Assembly: GCF_000812685.1 (NCBI RefSeq)
Contig: NZ_JWIF01000063.1
Coordinates: forward strand, 1 to 64,000
Source: Halocynthiibacter namhaensis
Lineage (GTDB): Bacteria; Pseudomonadota; Alphaproteobacteria; Rhodobacterales; Rhodobacteraceae
Direction: 5' to 3'
Length of the DNA stretch: 64,000 bases
Both the position numbers and the translations under genes were made by a program. Shown here piece by piece: positions 44,924 through 53,485 of the stretch (position 1 is the first letter of the stretch; the number at the start of each line of letters is the position of its first letter). The notes under the pieces are model-generated. The model searched no databases and had not been told where the DNA came from. It was given only the letters and a program-made list of their open reading frames with translations.

Positions 44924-46279
44924 TTATTCGGCAGGTTGTTTTTGTGCATCGCCGCGCGCGTCGGAGATCATTTGAAAGCGTACTGACGCAAAATTATCTT
45001 CAGCGCCACCACGATTCGTCTGGCGATCTTTCAAAATGGCTTCGGCTTGTGCAAATGCGCCGCTGCGAATGCCGGCATCAATGGTGATACGTTCAAAAAT
45101 ATCGCGCTGGGCGTGACTGCCACCGGCCAATTGCATTTGACTGCGCGCCGCGGATAGGTTGGCGAATGCACCGGTGAAATCGGCCTCAGAAAAGGCTTCG
45201 AGACCGGACATGGCAGACAGCCCAGGTGAGGCCATCACGCGATCACTGTCAGACCCATTGCGTGCGGCATCACGTTGCATCCGGGCCATGATCTTGCGGA
45301 TGGCGTCCTTGCGATTGCCGCCCATCAGGGCCAGCATGTAATGAAGGTCAGCAAAGATCAGGCAACCATCTTCGGTGCGATTTTCGGAAAAAGCCGCCAG
45401 TTCTTCCCAGCGATTGCCGACATTGTGACCGTAAAGTTCAAGGCGGGACAACAGGGCCGTCGCGTTGGAAATATCACGATAATCATCTGTTTTATCCGCG
45501 CGAATTTCGGTGTCATATAGATCCATCACTTGGTCAATATGGCCCGATTCAAGCAGCATTAGAGCCTTGTGCCACCAAACGTGATAGCGGAAATTGTTGC
45601 AATGCGCCCAGGATTTTTCGCGCCCTGTGAGCCAATCAAGACCTTTGGTGGTTTGTGCGGTCATGTCATAAACATGGGCGACAGCATGCAAGCCCCAAGC
45701 GTCATCGGGGGCTTGCAAAACGCCTTCGCGACCGATTTCTTCGGCGCGGGTGTAGTCGCCTGTTTCTTCCAACGCAAAAGCGTAACAGCCCTTGATATAA
45801 CCGCTGGCTTTATGGGTGGGGTCATAGGATGGAAGCACGCTTTCAAGCGAGCGGCGCATCATTTGACGATCGCCCATGATGAAGGACATTGCGTGGGAGA
45901 TTTTCATCGCCAGGCTGTCGGTTGGTGTCGCGATTAAGATTGTTTCAACTTCATCGCGCGCCTGGATCATATGCCCGGCAAGCCACAGGTTAAGCGCGCG
46001 GACGAAGGATCGCTCGCGTTTTAGGGGCGATTTTGGACAGGATTGCGCGGTTTTATTGGCCTCAATCGCGACCTCGATCAATTCGCGTTTGCCAAGCATC
46101 ATATAGAAAAGGCCCTTCACCGCATGCGCAGCGGCAAACCCAGGTTCACGTTCCAAGACATCTGCCAAATGGTTCGGGGTCGCGGCGGAATGCGCCAGAA
46201 AGGCCATCTGCATTTTATTCCAGCTGTCGCGAGCTGCGGTGGTTTCCAGGGAAACCTCGGTGCCGAAAATGTCGTTCAT
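44924..46279 (-). CDS. TTC38-like tetratricopeptide repeat protein
   Basis: A 451-residue all-helical protein resembling the TTC38 family: AFLAHSAATPNHLADVLERE, FAAAHAVKGLFYMMLGKR, DAWGLHAVAHVYDMTAQTTK, and YHVWWHKALMLLESG. Function is unknown in bacteria. No signal peptide, so cytoplasmic. It is the first gene of the opg operon, 28 bp before opgC, which suggests a link to glucan synthesis or its control. I start at ATG 46279. Confidence 0.85.
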   Translation of the reverse strand: MNDIFGTEVSLETTAARDSWNKMQMAFLAHSAATPNHLADVLEREPGFAAAHAVKGLFYMMLGKRELIEVAIEANKTAQSCPKSPLKRERSFVRALNLWLAGHMIQARDEVETILIATPTDSLAMKISHAMSFIMGDRQMMRRSLESVLPSYDPTHKASGYIKGCYAFALEETGDYTRAEEIGREGVLQAPDDAWGLHAVAHVYDMTAQTTKGLDWLTGREKSWAHCNNFRYHVWWHKALMLLESGHIDQVMDLYDTEIRADKTDDYRDISNATALLSRLELYGHNVGNRWEELAAFSENRTEDGCLIFADLHYMLALMGGNRKDAIRKIMARMQRDAARNGSDSDRVMASPGLSAMSGLEAFSEADFTGAFANLSAARSQMQLAGGSHAQRDIFERITIDAGIRSGAFAQAEAILKDRQTNRGGAEDNFASVRFQMISDARGDAQKQPAE

Positions 46280-46474
46280 GGTTTGGGTTACTCTCAGGGT
46301 AAAAAACTTTGGCCATTGTAGGGGGGGACAACGCGGGCGCATACCCGATGTTGCAGCAGGTAACGTCCATTTGACCAAAGGTGTAATGAATCCCGAAGAA
46401 CAGTGTGAAACCAGCGAAAATCAGCCTTGAAGCGGATTTCTTTTGGTGTGGTTTTGCTGATTTTTCGTTTAAAG

Positions 46475-47329
46475 TCAGTCCATCAACGCTTGAAGGCAGG
46501 ATTTGTAATCGGGATATTTTAAGGTGACGCCAAGTTCAGATGTGATGCGCTTATTGCTTACACGTTTGCTGGTCGCATAAAAACTGCGCGCCATCGGTGT
46601 CATTTCGGCGGTTTCGAAGTCTTCTTCGGGGGGCACGTCACGCCCCAGTAGGCGCGCGGCATGGGCCAGTACGTCTTGGGGTGGTGCGGGATCATTGTCA
46701 CAGACATTATACACACGCCCTGGATTGGGGGCGTTTAGTGAGGCCAGCAAAACCTGTGCGATATCGTCGACATGGATGCGGGAAAACACTTGGTTTTTCT
46801 TGATGATACGACGCGCGGTGCCGTTCAGGATCTTGGCGATCGGGCCGCGCCCTGGGCCATATATCCCGGCAAGGCGAAAGATGTGCACGGGAAGGCCGTG
46901 ATCCGTGGCCAGTTTCAGCCAGGCGTTTTCAGCGTCTTTACGCCATTGTCCACGGCGGGTGGCGGGCTCAATCTTGGTATCCTCGGTCACCCATCCGCCT
47001 TGGTGGTCGCCATAGACGCCCGTGGTCGACAGATATCCAACCCAGGTCAGATGCGGGGCGCGTTTGATGATCGCTTTGGTGCTGGTGGTCAGCACGGGGC
47101 AACCCTCTGCAGAGGGGCCGCTGGAAATCAGGATTGCATCCGCCTGCGCAATGGCCGCGTCAAGATCGCCCGTGGGCCAAATCAAAGGGGTGACGCCGGT
47201 TTTCGCGATGATTTCGGCTTTCTCGGCGCTGCGTGTGGTGCCAGTTATGGACCAACCCTGTGCCTGAAGCAGAGGCGAAAATGTACGCGCGGAAAGACCG
47301 TGCCCGATGCTGAGAAGATGTTTTGTCAT
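46475..47329 (-). CDS. NAD-dependent epimerase/dehydratase (SDR, YeeZ-like)
   Basis: A 284-residue extended short-chain dehydrogenase: dinucleotide fold start LLSIGHGLSARTFSPLL (a variant of GxGxxG), and substrate region LSTTGVYGDHQGG with the Tyr of YxxxK replaced in part; IFRLAGIYGPGRGP and RIHVDDIAQVLLASL follow the usual epimerase plan. Its reaction is not predictable. Start ATG 47329 rather than an upstream codon. It is divergent from the sodium-channel gene. Confidence 0.82.
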   Translation of the reverse strand: MTKHLLSIGHGLSARTFSPLLQAQGWSITGTTRSAEKAEIIAKTGVTPLIWPTGDLDAAIAQADAILISSGPSAEGCPVLTTSTKAIIKRAPHLTWVGYLSTTGVYGDHQGGWVTEDTKIEPATRRGQWRKDAENAWLKLATDHGLPVHIFRLAGIYGPGRGPIAKILNGTARRIIKKNQVFSRIHVDDIAQVLLASLNAPNPGRVYNVCDNDPAPPQDVLAHAARLLGRDVPPEEDFETAEMTPMARSFYATSKRVSNKRITSELGVTLKYPDYKSCLQALMD

Positions 47330-47475
47330 GCGCCTATTTTGTGCCCAGCACAGATTGGACACAAGAGAAGATCCGCCGAAATGCGCAATATTTGCATTAC
47401 ATCAGCCTGAGTAAGGGGTTGAATGATTGGGGGCTGGGCGTCAGTAAGGCGCGGGAAAAGCACAAAGGCAGGGTT

Positions 47476-48246
47476 ATGCAACAGACCATCCGCAACATCG
47501 TTGAAGGCGTAAAATTTCAGAACTTTATTCTGGCGGTTATTCTGCTGAATGCGGTTTTATTGGGTTTGGAAACCTATGATGCGGTGATGGCGAGTATTGG
47601 CGGTCTTATCCGGCTTTTGGATGGGCTGTGTTTGGCGATTTTCATTGTGGAAATCAGTTTGAAGCTATTCGTGCATCGTTTGGCGTTTTTCCGCAATGGT
47701 TGGAACTTATTCGACTTTACGGTTGTGGGCTTGGCCTTGGTTCCCGGTGGTGGGGATTTCCGGGTGTTGCGTGCGTTGCGCATTTTGCGTGTGCTGCGTG
47801 TGATTTCTGCTGCCCCGCGCCTGCGTCGCGTGGTGGAAGGTTTTCTGTCAGCCTTGCCGGGGATGGCGTCTGTGTTTTTGTTGATGGCTTTGATCTTTTA
47901 CATCGGGGCGGTGATCGCAACACGTTTGTTTGGCCCAGAATTTCCTGAATGGTTTGGCACACTTGGCAGTTCTGCTTACACATTGTTTCAGATCATGACG
48001 CTGGAAAGCTGGTCCATGGGCATCGTGCGTCCGGTGATGATTGAACAACCCTATGCGTGGGTTTTCTTTGTACCGTTTATCTTGCTTACCACTTTTGCGG
48101 TGGTGAACTTACTGGTCGGCCTGATCGTGAATTCCATGCAAGATGCGCACCACGAAGACGACGTGGAACGCACTGATAATCACCGCGACGAGGTCATGGC
48201 GCGTCTTGAAAGCATCGAGAAAATGCTGAAAGAACAACGCAAATAG
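47476..48246 (+). CDS. Bacterial voltage-gated sodium channel (BacNav/NaChBac family)
   Basis: A 256-residue six-helix channel subunit, close to the 258-274 residues of NaChBac, NavAb and NavSp1. S4 is FRVLRALRILRVLRVI, five arginines every third residue, i.e. a voltage sensor. The selectivity filter is TLESWSM (at about residue 175), identical to NavAb as I recall it. S6 (VPFILLTTFAVVNLLVGLIV) is followed by a charged C-terminal coiled coil (HRDEVMARLESIEKMLKEQ) that tetramerises the channel. Start ATG 47476 after AGGCAGGG. Confidence 0.93.
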   Translation: MQQTIRNIVEGVKFQNFILAVILLNAVLLGLETYDAVMASIGGLIRLLDGLCLAIFIVEISLKLFVHRLAFFRNGWNLFDFTVVGLALVPGGGDFRVLRALRILRVLRVISAAPRLRRVVEGFLSALPGMASVFLLMALIFYIGAVIATRLFGPEFPEWFGTLGSSAYTLFQIMTLESWSMGIVRPVMIEQPYAWVFFVPFILLTTFAVVNLLVGLIVNSMQDAHHEDDVERTDNHRDEVMARLESIEKMLKEQRK

Positions 48247-48252
48247 GCCTGA

Positions 48253-49095
48253 TTAAAGCGTGCTATAATCTTCCAGCCGGTCCTTTAGGAAGGTGTAATC
48301 TTCACGCACCTTGGGGATGTCAGATGGATCCAAAGTGATGAATTGGAAGTCCTCAGCTGCGTCCTTGAAATGGATCGGATGCGTGTTTTCATCCATCCAT
48401 GGTTTACAGAACAGTGAGTTGCCATAGGTTTCGCCGGCGCGGTTCAGCGACAGGAAGAAGACTTGGTTTTCCATTGCGCGTGTGGTGGCGAAAGCATGCC
48501 AAGTGGCGAAGGATTCATCGCGATAATAAGCGCCGCAATGCAAGATCAGATCAACGTCGTGGTCCAGGGTCAGCGTGCGCGACAGTTCTGGGATGCGAAT
48601 GTCGTAACAAATGATCGGTGCTATGGTCAGGCCGCCGACTTTGAAGGTGAAGATGTGGTCGCCACGGTCAAAGTAATCTTTTTCCATCGAGGCACCGTAT
48701 TGGCACATATGCAGCTTGTCGTAATGGCCAACCAAAACGCCGTCCGGCCCGACAACCGCGATGGCGATATAGGTGCCTGTCTCATCGCGCCGGGCGAAAC
48801 TGTAGGAAATATGAGCGTTGAATTCCTGGGCAACCGCACGCCAGGTTTGGAAGGATGCGCCATCCAATGGTTCGGCAATGACATCGAGTTGATCGAAGGT
48901 GGCACGGGAATAATCAATGCTGGACAGTTCGGGCAACACCACAAGATCCGCGGATTTCGCCTGTAGCTGGGCGCGCAGTTTGTCGGCGGATTTTGAAAGA
49001 TGCGCATCACGTTCGGCGGCACTGGTCATGGTCGGAATGTCAATCTGACAGGCAAGCAGTGTCAGTGGTTGGGTCGCGGCGGTGATGGTGTGCAT
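48253..49095 (-). CDS. Nitrilase-family carbon-nitrogen hydrolase
   Basis: A 280-residue nitrilase-superfamily amidohydrolase with the Glu-Lys-Cys triad: LVVLPELSSIDYSRA (Glu), VLVGHYDKLHMCQYG (Lys) and TIAPIICYDIRIPELSR (Cys). C-terminal YGNSLFCKPWM is typical of branch members acting on aliphatic amides or N-carbamoyl compounds. Start ATG 49095; an upstream in-frame codon would overlap the regulator. It follows the RpiR regulator by 1 bp on the same strand. Confidence 0.88.
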   Translation of the reverse strand: MHTITAATQPLTLLACQIDIPTMTSAAERDAHLSKSADKLRAQLQAKSADLVVLPELSSIDYSRATFDQLDVIAEPLDGASFQTWRAVAQEFNAHISYSFARRDETGTYIAIAVVGPDGVLVGHYDKLHMCQYGASMEKDYFDRGDHIFTFKVGGLTIAPIICYDIRIPELSRTLTLDHDVDLILHCGAYYRDESFATWHAFATTRAMENQVFFLSLNRAGETYGNSLFCKPWMDENTHPIHFKDAAEDFQFITLDPSDIPKVREDYTFLKDRLEDYSTL

Positions 49096-49096
49096 T

Positions 49097-49981
49097 CTAT
49101 GTTTCCTTATTCGTCCAATATTCGCCAAGTTGGATCCGATCCGCTTCGATCCGTTCGATCCGGGCAACAACATCTGCGGTCTGTTCCAAGGTGAAGAACC
49201 CAATGATGGCCTCGATGATGATTGTGGCCGAGACGTAGGATTCGAAGAACATCGGGCTTTGATTTGGGGTGAGTACCGTGAAATCAGCAAGCAAAGCTAG
49301 GGGGGAAATCGGGCTGTCTGAAATGGCGATGACGGTCGCATCGCGGGCCTTGGACAGTTGCGCCAACTGGATTGTGGCATGTGCGCTGGGCTGTTGACTT
49401 AGGACGACCACGGCATCTTCAGCCCCAAGATCTGTGATGTCATCGGCAAAAACGCCGCCTTCGGAACGAATAAGCTGGAATTTATCGCTGGCCATGCCGC
49501 CCAGAAAGTTCAGGTGCATCATAAAGCTGTGGGACGCCTGCATGCCAACAAGATAGACCCGTCTGCATTTCGTCAAAACCTGTGCAATTTCTTCCAAATA
49601 ATCCGAATCGAGCTGGCTGAACAGCTGCTGGGTGTTTTCGATGACCGATTCCTGCATCGCAGCCAGGAAGGCAGCACTGTCATTCATGCGGTTGGGTTTG
49701 TGTAAAGTTTCGGCGCGCAGATGATAGTAACTGGCGTCGTGCAACTGAACCTGCTTTCGATAGATTTCGCGCAATTCCCCATATGTTTCATAACCCAGCA
49801 TCTTAGCCAGTCGTGAAAAGTTGGGCAGTGACACGCCAGCATTTGTCGCGACTTGTCGCATTGAAAGCGTCGCGACATCCCCAGGATGTTCGAGCAAATA
49901 GGCGGCGACAACCTTCAGGGCGCGCGGCAAATCGGGGTGCATTTCCCGAAGTGAATCATTGATCTGCAGAAAGTCTTTCAT
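49097..49981 (-). CDS. MurR/RpiR-family transcriptional regulator
   Basis: A 294-residue regulator: an N-terminal HTH_6 domain (DLPRALKVVAAYLLEHPGDV, then MRQVATNAGVSLPNFSRLAK) and a C-terminal SIS sugar- or ligand-binding domain (RRVYLVGMQASHSFMMHLN; AVVVLSQQPSAHATIQLAQ). It lies between the amidohydrolase and a divergent TRAP operon whose upstream gap contains four TTGCRAA heptamers. It probably controls both. Confidence 0.9.
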   Translation of the reverse strand: MKDFLQINDSLREMHPDLPRALKVVAAYLLEHPGDVATLSMRQVATNAGVSLPNFSRLAKMLGYETYGELREIYRKQVQLHDASYYHLRAETLHKPNRMNDSAAFLAAMQESVIENTQQLFSQLDSDYLEEIAQVLTKCRRVYLVGMQASHSFMMHLNFLGGMASDKFQLIRSEGGVFADDITDLGAEDAVVVLSQQPSAHATIQLAQLSKARDATVIAISDSPISPLALLADFTVLTPNQSPMFFESYVSATIIIEAIIGFFTLEQTADVVARIERIEADRIQLGEYWTNKET

Positions 49982-50352
49982 GGGTGTTGCGTTCTCTCAG
50001 TCATGCGATCGGGTTGCGAAAATTTGGTGTTCGTACAACTTTTGCGGTAAAAGTTAGCGTTTGCAACATATGATCATTGGTGAACGACCACAGTAGGAAG
50101 GTGCAGCTATAGCTATTTGATTTTATTAGTTCTTATTCCAACACGGGCCCCTGGTTTTTGAATGGGCAACCCTGTGACAGTATTTGATTTTCTACGCTGC
50201 TCACTAAGCAAAGTGTTGCAAATGATAAAAAATGTCAAAAGAAATTGCGAATGTTGATTTTATTCCCTAGGGTGCCTGACTAACACTGATGATGTCGCCG
50301 CAAGAACGGCACTTCAGATCGTTAATGAAGAACACTCTATAGGGAGACTATT
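49982..50352. promoter_or_regulatory. Divergent regulatory gap with four TTGCRAA repeats
   Basis: The 371 bp between the RpiR gene and dctP contain no gene. TTGCGAA at 50014-50020, TTGCAAA (inverse) at 50060-50066, TTGCAAA at 50216-50222 and TTGCGAA at 50245-50251 are two pairs, one near each divergent start. AGGGAGA precedes dctP. They are candidate binding sites for the adjacent RpiR regulator. Confidence 0.5.
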
Positions 50353-51363
50353 ATGAAATTTTCGACACTGGCCAAAGGTCTGACAATTGGTGCTGTAAGC
50401 GCTCTTATGTCTACAGCTGCAATCGCAGAAGACATCACGCTGCGTTTTGCAGGCGTGTTCCCAATCGATCACCAGGGCACAAAAATGATGGAACAGGTTG
50501 CTGCTGACGTTGCTGCGGCTGGCGTTGGTCTGTCAATCGACGTATTCCCAGCGAACCAATTGGGTTCCGGCGAAGCGCTGTTTGAAGACGTTGCACGTGG
50601 TAACATCGATCTGGCCGCTGCGTTCATCTACGCTGACACCGATCCACGCCTTGAGTTCCTGTCCATGCCATTCCTCGTTGGTGGCTGGGATGACATGGAC
50701 AACATCATGCGCAACCTAGATTCTGAATATAACACAATTCTGCAAGAAATCGTAAGCGACTACGGCGTGCAGGTTCTGGCACAGAACCCTGAAGGTTTCG
50801 TTGGTATCGTGGCAACAAAAGAGCCAACCAACTGGAACAACTTCGGTGACAAAGGCATGAACATCCGTGTTTGGTCTTCTAGCGTTGTAAAAGGCATGGT
50901 TGAATCACTGGGCTTCAAAGCGACAACAATGGCATGGGGCGACATCTTCCCAGCGATCCAATCCGGTATTGTTGACGGCGCGATCTGCTGTACCAAGACT
51001 GCGACTTATTCAATCTTCGCACAATCTGATGTTGGGTCTCACTTCATTGAGTATAACTCAATCTCTGAGCTGACAACGTTCTACGGTTCAACGCGTTCTA
51101 TGGATAAGTTGAACGACGAGCAGAAAGCTGCTCTGCAGGCTGCTATGACCAAAGCGTCTGACGACTTCTTTGCTTACAATCGTGAAAATGACGCGATATT
51201 CGGCGAGAAGCTGGTTGAAAGCGGCTACACCATCCTGAGCCTGAACGACGAAGAGCAGGCTGCAATGGCGGCACACGTTCAAGAAAACGTCTGGCCCTTG
51301 ATGGCTGAGAGCGTTGGCCAGGACGTCATCGACCGTCTGCTGGCTGCAAAAGCAGCTAACTAA
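50353..51363 (+). CDS. dctP: TRAP transporter periplasmic solute-binding protein (DctP family)
   Basis: A 336-residue binding protein: signal peptide ending STAAIAED, then the DctP fold: LRFAGVFPIDHQGTKMMEQV, AANQLGSGEALFEDVARGNI-like stretch, MNIRVWSSSVVKGMVESLG with the conserved Arg that ligates a substrate carboxylate, and AWGDIFPAIQSGIVDGAI. It delivers an organic acid to the DctQM membrane part. Substrate unknown. AGGGAGA precedes the ATG. An intercistronic hairpin follows, which would favour its higher expression. Confidence 0.93.
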   Translation: MKFSTLAKGLTIGAVSALMSTAAIAEDITLRFAGVFPIDHQGTKMMEQVAADVAAAGVGLSIDVFPANQLGSGEALFEDVARGNIDLAAAFIYADTDPRLEFLSMPFLVGGWDDMDNIMRNLDSEYNTILQEIVSDYGVQVLAQNPEGFVGIVATKEPTNWNNFGDKGMNIRVWSSSVVKGMVESLGFKATTMAWGDIFPAIQSGIVDGAICCTKTATYSIFAQSDVGSHFIEYNSISELTTFYGSTRSMDKLNDEQKAALQAAMTKASDDFFAYNRENDAIFGEKLVESGYTILSLNDEEQAAMAAHVQENVWPLMAESVGQDVIDRLLAAKAAN

Positions 51364-51376
51364 TCGATAGTTTCTG

Positions 51377-51407
51377 AAAGGGCCGGCAAATAAGCCGGCC
51401 CTTTTTC
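51377..51407 (+). terminator. Intercistronic hairpin/attenuator between dctP and dctQ
   Basis: AAAGGGCCGGC (51377-51387) pairs with GCCGGCCCTTT (51393-51403), followed by TTCT. Such a hairpin after the binding-protein gene is common in TRAP operons and gives partial termination or RNA stability. Confidence 0.85.
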
Positions 51408-51444
51408 TATGTACTGAAACATATAAAATAAGATAGGGGGGGGA

Positions 51445-52008
51445 ATGTCGCATACACATATAACGGACGAACTGCCAACCATCATTGGTGCACCGATGCG
51501 GTGGATGCTGGGGGCCATGCGGGCTATCACCACGTTTTCCGGTTTTCTAATGGCGTTCACTTTTGGCCTGGTTGTGATCAGGCGCTACATTTTTGGACTT
51601 GATGTTTTCGCTTATGAAGAATGGCTTTTGGCCGTCAGTATCGTAGGCTATTTCACAGGTGCTGTGTTGGCTTCTGAACGTAAGCTTCACATTAACGCCG
51701 ATATTCTTGGCATTATCATCAAAGACCCGCGCTTGATTTGGTGGCGTGGTTTTGTGGTTTTGCTGATCGAACTTCTGGTAACGGTTTTTGTCGTATACGC
51801 CTGTTACGTCTCGCTTGCGGATGACTTTTCATTCCCGCGCCTGCGTGCGACGCCTGTGCTGCGCATTCCATTCGTGTCCTGGCGCATTGCCATCATGGTT
51901 GCGTTTACCTTCATGTCGATGTTCTCAGCGGCTTATCTCTATGTGCACATCCGTCAGGGCCTGGGCTTGTCCCCGACGCCTGATAATTCAGGGGAGATCG
52001 CAGAATGA
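51445..52008 (+). CDS. dctQ: TRAP transporter small permease (DctQ family)
   Basis: A 187-residue protein with four transmembrane helices: ITTFSGFLMAFTFGLVVIRR, the EEWLLAVSIVGYFTGAVLAS helix with the DctQ signature, then LLIELLVTVFVVYACYV and MVAFTFMSMFSAAYLYVH. It partners DctM. Its stop overlaps the dctM start by 4 bp. Confidence 0.9.
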   Translation: MSHTHITDELPTIIGAPMRWMLGAMRAITTFSGFLMAFTFGLVVIRRYIFGLDVFAYEEWLLAVSIVGYFTGAVLASERKLHINADILGIIIKDPRLIWWRGFVVLLIELLVTVFVVYACYVSLADDFSFPRLRATPVLRIPFVSWRIAIMVAFTFMSMFSAAYLYVHIRQGLGLSPTPDNSGEIAE

Positions 52009-53297
52009 TCATCACAGGAAGTCTACTTATCGTCTGCGTGATGCTTCTTTTGGGCGTGAGCGTCTATGTGGCATTTGGATCGGTCTTGATCTTTATCGCA
52101 ATGGTTGGGGATCAATCGATTTCTGGCTATCTGCCAACAGGTGCAACAGGGATTCGATCCTTGGTGTTGCTGGCCATTCCCTTGTTCATGATCGCCGGTG
52201 GCATCATGGAAAAAGGCAAGATCGCGGCACCGCTCGTGGCCTTGGCATCGATGTTCATCGGTCACATCAAAGGTGGCCTGAGTGCCGCTGCGGTTCTTGC
52301 TTGTGGTGTCTTCGGATCCATCTCTGGTTCTGCGAACGCGACCCTGACCTGTATCGGTGGCATCATGATGCCGCATTTGAAAAAGGCGAAATATCCTAAG
52401 GGTCAATCCGCAGCTTTGATTGTTTCTGCAAGCCCCTTGGGCCTGTTGATCCCGCCAAGTTCGTCACACATCCTTTATGGCTGGGTTGCACAACAACACG
52501 TGTTGAAATGTTTCCTATCCACGGTGATCCCTGCGATTATTTTGATCACGCTGTTGATCATCACCAATCAGATCATGCTGCGTAAATATGACAATATTGA
52601 GCTGTCTGAGCGTCCAAAACCCTTTATGCCGACCTTTGGTCGTCAGGGTCGTTTGGCGGGGCCTGCCTTGTTAATGCCCATCATCATTTTGGGTGGCATC
52701 TATGGCGGCATCATGACCCCAACTGAGGCTGCTGGTATTGCGGTTGTCTATGCGATCCCCGTTGCGATCTATATCTACAAAGGTCTGACGTGGAAGACTT
52801 TGGCACAGACGATCTGTAACTCAGGTGTGACCATCGGTGTGGTTATGACCATGATCTTCATGGTTCTGATCGTATCCGATAACTTGATCGCGCAGGGTGC
52901 ACCACAGATCGCCAAAGACATGGTTTATTCCGTATCTGATAACCCGATTGTTATCCTTCTGATGATCAATGTTGTTATGATCCTGATCGGTATGTTGATG
53001 GATGATATCTCTGGCCTATTGCTGGCGACACCTATCTTGCTGCCAATCGCACAAAGCACCGGTATGGACCCGATCCATTTCGCGGCGGTTATCGGTGTGA
53101 ACCTTGGCATGGCGAATATCACGCCACCGACAGCACCTTTGCTATACCTTGGTGCGCAGGTCTGTGACACGCCGGTTGCAAAGATGCTTTGGCCAACTCT
53201 GTTGTTCATCGTGTTTGCTTGGTTGCCAACATTGATGTTGACCACATTCGTCCCCCAGCTGGCATTGTTCTTGCCTGATCTGCTTTTGGGCAAGTGA
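52005..53297 (+). CDS. dctM: TRAP transporter large permease (DctM family)
   Basis: A 430-residue protein with about 12 transmembrane helices. Family signatures include LAIPLFMIAGGIMEKGKIAA, CGVFGSISGSANATLTCIGG, and SPLGLLIPPSSSHILYGWVA; the sodium-coupled transport path lies in these helix-hairpins. The C-terminus PTLMLTTFVPQLALFLPDLL is typical. Last gene of the dctPQM operon, with a terminator at 53316. Confidence 0.94.
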   Translation: MIITGSLLIVCVMLLLGVSVYVAFGSVLIFIAMVGDQSISGYLPTGATGIRSLVLLAIPLFMIAGGIMEKGKIAAPLVALASMFIGHIKGGLSAAAVLACGVFGSISGSANATLTCIGGIMMPHLKKAKYPKGQSAALIVSASPLGLLIPPSSSHILYGWVAQQHVLKCFLSTVIPAIILITLLIITNQIMLRKYDNIELSERPKPFMPTFGRQGRLAGPALLMPIIILGGIYGGIMTPTEAAGIAVVYAIPVAIYIYKGLTWKTLAQTICNSGVTIGVVMTMIFMVLIVSDNLIAQGAPQIAKDMVYSVSDNPIVILLMINVVMILIGMLMDDISGLLLATPILLPIAQSTGMDPIHFAAVIGVNLGMANITPPTAPLLYLGAQVCDTPVAKMLWPTLLFIVFAWLPTLMLTTFVPQLALFLPDLLLGK

Positions 53298-53315
53298 TCT
53301 TAACATTATAGAATT

Positions 53316-53345
53316 AAAGGCGTCCGTTTTTCGGGCGCCTTTTTT
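53316..53345 (+). terminator. Terminator after dctM
   Basis: AAAGGCG plus CCG pair with CGG plus CGCCTTT across a short T loop, followed by TTTT. It ends the TRAP operon. Confidence 0.85.
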
Positions 53346-53485
53346 ATGCGCATATGGCACGATTTTCATCGTGGCTTTCTACCGTTGATATGCGAAGGCG
53401 GTTGTTAAATATCGGCGCAAGGCTGGCTATTTCTGTCCCTCTCGCGTATGGGCGTGACAAACGCGAACTGACCGGAGATTGACCT

